64,000 nt of DNA from Euryodendron excelsum (taxonomy: Eukaryota > Streptophyta > Magnoliopsida > Ericales > Pentaphylacaceae), in contig CM065378.1 of NCBI GenBank assembly GCA_033060915.1, positions 52,499,501 through 52,563,500 on the forward strand, read 5' to 3'. The notes under the pieces were generated by a model. It was not told the DNA's origin. It saw only the letters and a program-made list of their open reading frames with translations, and did no database searches. The position numbers and the translations under genes were made by a program. Position 1 is the stretch's first letter, and each line of letters opens with the position of its first letter. This document shows positions 36,218 to 45,334 of this stretch, in pieces.

Positions 36218-38411
36218 ATGCAAGTTGGAATGCAATGATGCAAAATGTGAGTTAAGGATTAATGGAGGGCTTTTCTAGGGCATGATTACTTATGGTTTCA
36301 TCCTAAACTTCAATGGCCCAACTCTTAGAACCACTTTGAAAAAAACATTGAAATAAGGAGTTTAAAAATGGCATGGAAATGGGAATAGTGCAAGTTTTGA
36401 AAACCATGGTTATAAACATGAAAATAAAGCCAAACACACAAAACATAAACAAGATAGTCATATGCAAAGAGGGTCATAAATTCATATAAGGCTATAGGCT
36501 ACACCACATAATTAAGGTGCTCCAAGGTCATACCATCTTAAAGTAGGCTAGTGAGAGATCCTCCTACACGGTGGCTCTCATTAACTTTACTCTATGCGTG
36601 AACTAAGAGCCCTCTTACTTCAAGCATGCAAGAAAGGGGGGTAGAAGATCGGGATTAAAATAGAGAATAGCCTAAGTGGGCTAAGAGAGAGAAGAGAGGA
36701 GTGGGAGAGACAAAAATATAAAAGAAATACCACATTTTGCCTTCAATACACTTGCAATCTTTTATGGATGTTTTGACTTGAGCTATGAGGGCTTTAAGTG
36801 TGCTTGAGGGGCTGAAAGGAGGTGTTCTATGGTGTAGAAGGTTATGTAGGTAAAGTGTATGGGTTAGGGAGAGGTAGAATCTAGCCTAAGTATTTGAAGT
36901 GTGGGATGTATATAGCAATCGAGATTCTGGAGCAGTTTTTGCTAAGCTTCGCTATCAATTTCGATTATGGAATATGCAAAGGGGGAGGCTTGTATTTATA
37001 GGCAAAATTTTGGACACTGGCGCATGTAGGACATGCGCCTGTGTAAAATTTATACAGGCGCATGTGCTACATGTGCCGATACTGTTTCACAAAATGAAGG
37101 CCACGTGGCACTCCCTGTACTGGCTAAATCCTGATGGTTAATCGAAGTTTGGTTGATCTAATCAAAATTTGGGCGCATGTAGCATATGCTCCACCACCAG
37201 GACTGTTCGTTTAAACTTTACCTCGATAATTGCGCTAATCGGAAAGGTTTCTGAGGAATCAATTGCATCCACGATGTTCTCCTAAGATTTTTAGTGAACT
37301 TTTAAGTTTTCAAAAAGTTTGAACGGTGTTTGAAAATGTGAGATATCGTCTCGAGAAGTGTGCATGAAATCGCATCTCTACAGAGCATCGGTGATACGCT
37401 CCGCGGGGGTTCAAAAGTAGCGGTTTTTGTGCTACGTGATTGAGGCATTCAGGAAGCGATCTCTTCGATCGAACCGTACCGATGGAAAGTACTCTAGAAA
37501 TACTTTTGGTAATTCCCTAATTTACGCATTTCTCAAGTCGTTTAATGGTGCATTATTATCAGGGAATTAGAGAAAAAGTCAATCTTGGCGGAGCGTCTGT
37601 GATACGCTCAGGGAGTTGCTGAAAGTGGCAGTTCTCGAGCCACGCGATGAGGGGTTTTGGGTAGCGATCTATTTGATCGAGCCGTATCGATGAAAAGACC
37701 TATGAATGAGCTTTCAAAAATTTCTTAGTTTACACATTTCTCAAGTTATTCGACGGTGCGTTATAACTAAGAAATCGGGAGAAAAGGCAATCTTGGTGGA
37801 GCGTCTGCGAGACAGTCTAGAGGAACTTTCATCGAGTCGGGAGTGTTCAGTATCGTAAGGTCCACCTTAGGTTAAACAGAGGTGTATGAAAAGACCCGCC
37901 GTTCATTATTCTAGGACCGGTGTAGTTTCGGGGTGCGTTTGGGTCGCCAAGGGCAAAATGGTCATTTTGACTGGGTTTGATCAGAAAAAGGTCAAGAATG
38001 GACCGGAGTGTTATGTTAAGCATTTCGGGTCATTCAGGGATGATCCCGGAAGAGGTTTTCATTGTTTGGTGGGATTTGTGTTGTGCTATTGTAACTAGGG
38101 GTAAAATAGTCATTTAGACCGGAGTTGGACAAAATGGCGTGTTGAGTACGCCTAATTATTTAGTAAACACTTTGAAAAGACGGCCTTACAATTTTGAGGA
38201 ATTTTGAGCTTTCTCAAGATGTGCCTGGAGGCCCAAGGGGCAAGTTTGGTTATTAGGCCTCCATTGGGCCCAACGGGCTCGAGAAGCGGTTAACTAATTG
38301 GATAAGGGTTTGAAAGTTTATTTTACCTTGAATATGCTTACGGAGTTTTGAAAAGGAGTCCCGTCAGACCGGAAATTGCTGAGCGAGCAAAAATGGGGTG
38401 CTTACAATAGC

Positions 38412-38936
38412 TTTATGACAAAAACTTGTAATGCATCACGATACAAAGGTGAATCAATCATTCATTCAAACTTAGTTTAATGCATAAAACAAAGTATCTC
38501 AACATTATGATTGTAATGACAGGGAAAATAGCTATGGTTCCTCAAAAATATACTCAACACATCCATTATCAATAATAAACATGAAGGGTATATGGAAAAG
38601 TGTGATAAATAGAAACCAAAGTACCGAACCATGTGATACATCAAACCTTCACCAAAAACTTTCAAGTGCCCAAAAGATAGATCAATCATGAACTAATACT
38701 TGAAAATTACTCAATAAAGCATAATAAGGTTTGATATAATATAATTTTTTTTTCAATTTCTGTTTTTTTTTATGGGTTTCTATATAAACAAAAGAACAAA
38801 ACAAAACAAAAAGACTAGTAATCTCTCTCCCCCCAACTAAAGTCATGCAATGTCCCCAATGCATGAAAGCAAAGCATGGAATACAATTAAATGGTAGGAG
38901 AAGAGAAAATATGGTGCCTAATGCACCCCCCCCCCG

Positions 38937-38969
<33 letters not shown>

Positions 38970-39082
38970 CTTATAATAAGAACATAAATTAAGAAAATAA
39001 AGAAGCAAAACAATTACTCCTACTCTGACACAAATTAGGGAGAGAATCACCCAATGCCACAAAGCGAAAATTTATCATCATC
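38412..39082 (-). other. Interior of C with a 42-bp poly-C run
   Basis: This is non-coding. At 38926-38967 there is a run of C with a single G at 38936. Long poly-C is prone to slippage, so the length may be an assembly approximation. Confidence 0.6.
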
Positions 39083-40375
39083 TCATACCCCCAAACTAGA
39101 GACCTTTAAAGAGTTCAAACAAGTATAAGAATAGACAATGGTCACTTGTTTGATGAACTCAATGATATAGTATTGAAGCATATAAAGGTAAAAAGGGTTA
39201 TGATATGCAGAAATTGCAAAATGATCATGCACAAATGTGCCAATGATGCTCATGTCATGAAGTGATTGACCCTCCCCTTCTTTTTGGTTAGCCATGGGAA
39301 TGATGTTTGGTTCTAATGTTAGAACATAGAGCTCCAAAGGCTCCGATGGAATAGGACTAGGTGCTAGAGGCTCAAAAGTAGGGATTTCATGATCCCTAAA
39401 CGTGGTAAGGATGACCTCTAAACCATCAATATCCTCATTGAAATGTACATTCCCAACATCTAATAAACCAATATCATCATTAAGGGTAATCTCAGTCTTA
39501 GTACTACTCTTCTCTTCTTATTTGAAGTCCTTAATTTCAGACTTCTCTCTCTCAAATCCTTCTATCTTACCCTCTAATGGCATCTCCTCCTTCACCTCGT
39601 CAATAATAAGCGTAACTTCCCTTGGATCTAACACCTCAGGAAGAATAACAACCCATCGCATATCCTTCTCCTTATCATGGTCCACCCTAAGAGCATCGTT
39701 CCTTGGATCAGACACCTCGGAAACGTTGATGTTCTCTATTTCGTGTTCATTCTTGAGGGCAATAAAGGAGAGACCTTGGTCATGACTACTCATGCATGGA
39801 ATTGTGAGCATCTCATATGTAGGATCATCTCGAGGTTGAGCCGAAAGCTCTTCCTTCTTGCAATCCACTGCCCCTTGTGTTAACAAGTCCAACCGTTGAT
39901 CTAGTTCATCTAATTCTCAATGAATTTGTGCAAGAGTGTCATCTTCTGCCTCTTTATTTGGATCATTGAACTCTGAAGACATACATGTGTGATATGGCAT
40001 GTAAAATGACTACATGTTCTCTTAATTCTCTACAAAAGGTTGATAAGATGGTGAAAGATATGTATCGTGAAACGTGTAAGGTGAAATAAAAGGTGTAGAT
40101 GAATCATAAGTATATGGTGGAGATGAAAGTGGTTCGTGGTAGTATGGTTGTTGTGGTGGTTGTTCATAAGAAGCATATGGTGAAGCATGAGAGCTCCACT
40201 CTGAATAGTTTAGAGGTGGATAATAGTCTTGTGGTTGTGCCGTGTATAACCAAGGATAATCCATGAACAATACATATGATAAACCAACTAACAAGTGTAT
40301 GAAAACATCATATCCTCCCAATCCCACAACAAAGATACACCAACCCAATGGTATCACGAAATCTATACAAATCAA
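39083..40375 (-). pseudogene. Unknown protein of element C, with stops
   Basis: Three open stretches on the minus strand (40375-40022, 39892-39518, 39337-39083) share a single frame, giving about 430 codons with only a handful of stops (for example at 40022, 39916 and 39518). The N-terminal part is rich in Tyr, Pro and Ser (PQDYYPPLNYSEW, YEQPPQQPYYHEPL); the middle is acidic (VDHDKEKDMRWVV, EVLDPREVTLIIDEVKEEM). I do not recognise it and see no zinc knuckle, protease or polymerase motif. It follows the 5' LTR and primer site, where gag would normally be. It may be a diverged gag or an accessory protein of a non-autonomous family. Confidence 0.55.
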
Positions 40376-40572
40376 GCAAAATAAACCTAAAATAAAGAGT
40401 AAAAGAAAGAAACAAAATCCATTATGGTATCACACAAAAAAAAAAAAAATTGAAACGAAGTTACCAATGGCCTAAGCAAAAAATTCCTCTATCATGGTCG
40501 ATTGATGGAGATTCAATTCACCAATTGTTCTTCAACTCAAAGCTTGTTAGTGCTCGTCTCATGCCTTTATTT

Positions 40573-40593
40573 TCCGGCAACAGTGCCAAAACT
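40573..40593 (-). promoter_or_regulatory. Primer-binding site of element C, Asp type
   Basis: Next to the right LTR the minus strand reads TTTTGGCACTGTTGCCGGA. It differs from the usual Athila TGGCGCCGTTGCCGG by two transitions. Confidence 0.75.
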
Positions 40594-42342
40594 TGAATCG
40601 CTCTCAAAGATGGTGTACATTTAAACTTCCCTACAAGAGAACGGGTATCGCGATTAAAGTATGAAATCCGGGAAGTCCGGGTATCGTATCCTCAAGGACC
40701 AAGCCCAATATAGGCTATAGCACTTAACTCACACTAAACTAACTTGGATTGAATTGTAATTATGTGAATTAAATCTAAATGAAAGGAAAAATAAAGAAGA
40801 CCAAAAAGCTTTTGGGTTTTTGATGAGTGTTTTGAATTACTAAACTATTGCAATAAAAAAAAAACAGTAATTAAGAACTAGGCATTCAAATTAAAGGAAA
40901 TTGAAATTAAAGTGTCGGGATCAATCGATCCAACCAATTTCGACTCTTGGAATTCCAATAGAGCTAATTTTATAACTCAAATCCTTCGACTATATCGTGA
41001 GTGTCAGATTCAAAAGATTTATCAATAAAAACTAAGTATTCTTTCATAACCTCAATTCCTAGAATAAATCATGTTGTTAGATTTAAGAATGAGTATCATC
41101 GATTTATGCAACGCATATATTTAATAAACACTCATGCATAAAAGTTACCAAACACAATCAAACATTCAAGTTTTCACTAATTTCTAGAACAAAGAAGTGA
41201 ATGAAAGCTAGAAATAGAAATTTAAACTTTGAAATCCAAAATCTCACCTCCTTTATTCATCCAAGATCTTCAATCGGTCTTCACAATCGACCCCGAGATG
41301 AAAGAAGTTAACTACTCATCTCTATCTATGGAAAACTCGAAAATACTTGAATACAAACTATCTATTTCGAATTAATGCAAAGAAATGCAAAGAATCTCAA
41401 ATTACAAGCAAGGAAATGTAAAGAACTTGTATTTACAATGAAGCAACAAGAAATTAAAACTAAGCTAATCTAAGCTAAGAAATACAAAAACCTAACTATT
41501 CGCCACCCCCAACTCTCATCTCTGGAACAAAAATGAAAATGGGTATTTATAGGTACAAGGTTTGAACCCCAAAATTTGTTAGATTTTTGCCTGGCCATTC
41601 GAACGGCTCATCGGGCGTTCGAACGCCCGACCAATTTTGGGATGCAAGCTCTTGGGTCGTTCGAACGGTTGGTTGGGCGTTCAAACTCTGAACTAGTTTT
41701 TTACCTGTCTATTGAAGCTTGATTTTGGCCATTTTAGAGATTGATTCAGCCAATGCATATTAGCGGTAAAGTTGTAGTCCTTGAAGTCTTCTTTCCAACG
41801 TAGCAAAATTTAGCTCAAGCGGACATCGGAGTAAAAAGTAATGGCCAAAATACCGAGACAAGTTTTCAGTGAAATTCTAAAATTTGCCTTAGCGTTCGAA
41901 TGACAAGGAAAAAATTGGAATTTTAGCTCTCCGGCCGTTCGAAAGGCTGCCTGGGTGTTTGAACAAAAATTCAATTTTTCGCTCTTTTTGAAATCACCTT
42001 GTTTGAGGCATTTGGATTCAGAATTTGCTGATGCGCGTTAGACGCAAACATGTGTAACTCAAGGAGAGCTTTCCAATGGTGTATTATTCGTTCAATTCTG
42101 ATTTACGAGCAAGAACTTGCACATTTTTCGAGACAAGACCTTGGCAACGCTCCTCTACAAGCCATGTCCATACACCGGCTCACTTTTTTTACTCCAAAAC
42201 CACTCCCCTAGCTTCAAATACCTACAATAAATCAAGCACGAGGTTAAATACAAAATATGGTGAAGAAAGCATAATTAACCCTATTCTACGCCTAATAAAG
42301 GGTCATTTAGAGGCGGTAGACTACATTTATGTGGTCTAATCA
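40594..42342 (-). repeat. 5' LTR of element C
   Basis: The 1749-bp LTR matches 30923-32697 along its length, including the minus-strand TATA box CCTATAAATACCC near 41548-41560 and the TTCGAACG palindromes. Confidence 0.85.
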
Positions 42343-42347
42343 TCAAT

Positions 42348-42600
42348 CGAGGAGTCGAACAAGTTCATGGCAACCGAAAGAATCAAGGAGTTGATGTTGG
42401 GTCTTGGTTGTAAGTGATCTGTAACCTTTTGACATTTGGTTTAGTGCTTAGTTTGGCTGGACTATTATGTCCTATGGTTTTTTCTTTTTTTCTTTTTGTT
42501 CTTGGAGGAGATTTTTTCTATTATGTTTTCAATATGCATTGCTTTATAAATCTTGTGCATGGCTTACACCATAGCATATTTACCTAATGATAATGTTAGC
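42348..42600 (+). repeat. Copia LTR D, segment 3 (3' part)
   Basis: The sequence resumes LTR D after element C, with ATCAAGGAGTTGATG and TTGTAAGTGATCTGTAACC corresponding to element B's LTR near 11290-11330. The end is not sharp; a terminal CA near 42600 is possible. No primer site follows, so D may be a solo LTR or a truncated copy. Confidence 0.5.
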
Positions 42601-42639
42601 TGAGACATTATGCATGCTCAATATAAACAAAATTAAGAA

Positions 42640-43566
42640 AGCATCTTGTGCATTGGAACCCACGGTTGTTTACCGTTCAAAGCCCTGCGCGTTTTATGTT
42701 TGGAAGATCTGCCACTCTTGCAATTCGAAGTGACAATTGTCGTGGCCCGCCAAACGAAAGAAGTGGCAACGAGGGCGTCGCTAAATTTGGTGGGGGAGAA
42801 TGTCACGGCCTGCCAAATTGGAGCAGCATGGAGGTCCATTCAGATGCCAAAATGACAGTATAAGCTTATACGGCATTCCAGACATGGGCATCGTAGAAAA
42901 TTTCAGAGAATACTATAATATTCTAAAAGGAACTAGAAGCTTCCAAGATGTTCTAGAATATTAGGGAAGGTTCTAGAGTGTTGTAGAACATTCTAGAAGA
43001 TTATGGAATATTATAAGGTTCTAGAACCTTCCACACAAAGAGGCCACACAAGTCTAGAATCTTCTAGGCTTCTCTTGGGCATTCAACACATGGGCTTAAT
43101 TGGAGACATTCTAGAGAGTTCTACACAATTATATATATTTGAAGAGTGTAGGAATTTTCTAGAATAGGATGGAGGCTTTTAGCCTTGTAAATATCTTGAG
43201 CAGTTTTCTAGAAAATTTTAGGACTTGGGGGAGGCTTCCTTGAGAAGCTTTGTATATAAATATCTTAGATATTTTTATAGATGATTCTAGAGAGAGATTC
43301 CCAATTGTTGGATCAAAACGATCCCCACTGTCTATTGAGGAGGTGGACAAGTATAAATAAGGGGTGGCCCCTCATTTGTAGCCAATAAGTTTTCAATTTA
43401 AATAAAGCATTCTCCAAGTTTCTCTTCCAAGCTCTCTTACTCTTTGTTGCACATTTTCTTCTTACCCTTTCTCTTTCGGTGTTCTTAAGGCTTACTTAGC
43501 ATTTTCGAGGAGAAGTTGTTTAAGGCCACATGGGTTCGGGGTGGTTCAAGATTTAAGCCCGTGACA
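42640..43566 (+). mobile_element. Truncated LTR element: 3' interior plus LTR
   Basis: A short interior tail is followed by a polypurine tract (GGTGGGGGAGAA, 42789-42800) and an LTR at 42801-43566 that starts TGTCACGGCC and ends GCCCGTGACA. The LTR has a TATA box (AGTATAAATAAGG, near 43350) and an AATAAAGC polyadenylation signal near 43402. The rest of the element is missing to the left, so the superfamily is unknown. Confidence 0.65.
42801..43566 (+). repeat. LTR with clustered heat-shock elements
   Basis: Five perfect TTCTAGAA motifs occur at 42951, 42991, 43019, 43157 and 43206. Two of them extend to full three-unit heat-shock elements: GAAcaTTCtaGAA at 42986-42998 and TTCtaGAAccTTC at 43019-43031. 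All lie upstream of the TATA box, where a heat-shock factor would act. The sequence match is direct; heat induction is inference. Confidence 0.7.
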
Positions 43567-44096
43567 CAATGCACTGGCGCAGATTGATGGGACGTCTTTC
43601 CTCTTAGTTACCTTCTTCAAGGTCACCGAGATAGCATCTTCCATGGCAACACTCTTATGAGACAATAAACAACAAGATAGGTGCCCATTTAAACAAAAGA
43701 GAACAATGAGACAGATCCTCTTCCGGAAAGATCCACCCCATTGTTTCACTAGGATTTACTTGATAGCTCAGAACTATAAACCAACGCAATCTCGATTTAA
43801 AAAGATCAAACAACTCAACTGGATACTTATGCTTTAATACTACTACTCACTTACGCAAGGATAAGCCAAATGTAAAGTAAATAATATTCAATAGGTCAGG
43901 GATTTACAAATAACTAATTTTTGAGATAGTGAAGTTAACTACAGATGCCAAGAGAAAATAACCAGCCCTAGAATACAACAGCTGAAAAACTAAAAGCTAG
44001 CTCCAAACCACATGAAATTATTGGAACATAAACTCGTCAAAAAGCATGCACATTCAATTCAACCACCAATCAGCAATAGAGAAATAATACAGCTAC
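43567..44096. other. Probable host intron, left flank of element F
   Basis: This AT-rich DNA is continuous with 54358 onward once element F is removed; its last five bases form the left TSD GCTAC. One candidate 42-nt exon (43612-43653, minus) is listed separately. Confidence 0.45.
43612..43653 (-). CDS. Candidate 42-nt host exon
   Basis: On the minus strand the acceptor TCTCATAAG and the donor GAAGGTAACTAAG bracket 14 codons, SVAMEDAISVTLKK. The sequence is protein-like but short, and its phase does not join directly to the candidate exon at 54407. Unrecognised. Confidence 0.25.
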
Positions 44097-44682
44097 TGAT
44101 GATGCAGCAATCTCGTGTTGGCTTGCCCCCAAGTCCGGGATGAACTGTTCCTTGGTCAGTCGGTGATCTCTTGCACTCAAACCCACCGGTGCGGTGGGAG
44201 TCAATGACTCTCCGGTTTTTCAGTCAGATTTTAGGAGGTTCGAATGTTGGAGAGAAAAACCATATTCCGGGTTGTTATGTATCACGTACTTGCCCCAAGG
44301 GGCCAATATTTCCCTTGTATGTTTGCATGGTGGGAGTAGGTGGTCCTCCCACGTGGCTGCTTCTAGTTGGAAGACCAGAATGGTGTCAGAGCACTTGAGA
44401 GGGCTATCTCCACACTCCAGGGTGGCGTGTGTCAGAACGGTGTTAGGGGCGTGGCGATTGTTGCAGGTACACGCCATATCCAAGTCCCTGACGTAAGCCT
44501 GGAGGCCGGGTGTTAGAAATGGGCCCCCACGGACGCTGTCAGGGGCTGACCCGATTAGAGGGCCGTTATGGGCATCCCCTCGGATCGGTAGGTTCGAGGG
44601 CGAGCGGAATGGGTACCTGGTCGGGAGACGACCAGGCGGCGCGTGGAGGGCTTCCGGTTCGGTCTGGGAATCCTCATCACCA
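44097..44682 (-). repeat. 3' LTR of element F
   Basis: On the minus strand it starts TGGTGATGAGGATTCCC and ends GCTGCATCATCA. The polypurine tract (minus AATTGGGGGCATC, 44683-44695) abuts it. Confidence 0.93.
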
Positions 44683-44987
44683 GATGCCCCCAATTCCTTT
44701 GGCCGTCGGCTTGGGGCCAGAGGAATTCCAAAGGGCGACCCGACCGCGGAACATGGAGTGCATTGATGGTGAGGACGGCGCAATAATGATGGGAGCTGTC
44801 GCATTGCTTCACGTGCCCCAACGTGGCAGCCAGGGCGTGGTTGCCAGTAGCCGAAAAGATGCGTCGTATCCCAACCGTTGGTGTCCCGTTGTCGTAGGCC
44901 ATCTGGGCCGTTGATTTCAAAGATGTAGGGGGAGTTGAGGGGGGCAGTTGCCCCCATTTTCCTTTTAGTGCTTTTTACCAAATACGT

Positions 44988-44990
<3 letters not shown>

Positions 44991-45025
<35 letters not shown>
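44991..45025 (+). repeat. (GA)n run in the antisense-gene leader
   Basis: A 35-bp GA microsatellite lies about 310 bp before the antisense-gene start codon. GA tracts are common in plant 5' leaders, so it may belong to the promoter or 5' UTR of that gene. Confidence 0.8.
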
Positions 45026-45030
<5 letters not shown>

Positions 45031-45334
45031 GTCGTTGTCTTTAGCGTCGTCTTCGTTGTCTCTGGCAAGTTCAGGGGGTGCCGTCCGTCGCGCAGCATCG
45101 CCGGCTTACACCGCAACCTGCTGTCAGAGTTGCAAAGCGTGGTAAGCCCCGTTTCCCGGTTGTATATACTGGTTAACGACCCGCTGTGTCTGGGTTTACC
45201 AAAAGAGGGAGGAAATCCCCGACCTTCTAGGGTTTATCGATAGGCTGGGGTTTTTGAAGTCAATATTTGAGGAAGTAGCCCAGTTATTCAAACCCGTACT
45301 ACTTAGGATCGAGAACGAGAAACGATTAGGCACC

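Larger units (their letters stand above)
33989..38406. mobile_element. 4.4-kb solo LTR of family L, nested in C
   Basis: The block begins TGTCGCGCCCTAG and ends GGGGTGCTTACA, with 5-bp duplications ATGGC (33984-33988) and ATAGC (38407-38411) that differ at one base. It has no coding region, primer site or polypurine tract inside, as expected of a solo LTR left by recombination. Length 4418 bp is unusually large for an LTR. A minus-strand TATA-like CCTATAAATACAAG at about 36987-37000 suggests transcription may run leftward, but orientation is not proven. Confidence 0.8.
30923..42342 (-). mobile_element. Athila-like LTR element C, non-autonomous
   Basis: LTRs at 30923-32697 and 40594-42342 both begin TGAATYGCTC and end GGTCTAATCA in plus-strand reading. 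Exact TSDs TCAAT lie at 30918-30922 and 42343-42347. On the minus strand the 5' LTR is the right one, followed by TTTTGGCACTGTTGCCGGA, a slightly decayed Asp-type primer site known from Athila-group Ty3/gypsy elements. After removing the 4.4-kb solo LTR nested within it, the interior is about 3.5 kb and encodes one unknown protein, with no gag, RT or integrase found. Confidence 0.85.

Noticed and set aside
30918..42347. Reading element C as plus-strand
   Set aside because: The plus strand has no primer-site match after the left LTR, while the minus strand has an Asp-type site at the right LTR and a TATA box in both LTRs.
44220..44981. 253-codon minus-strand ORF starting right of the 3' LTR
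   Set aside because: It runs through the LTR and polypurine tract of element F; LTR sequence is not expected to code, and the matching right-LTR frame is different in length.
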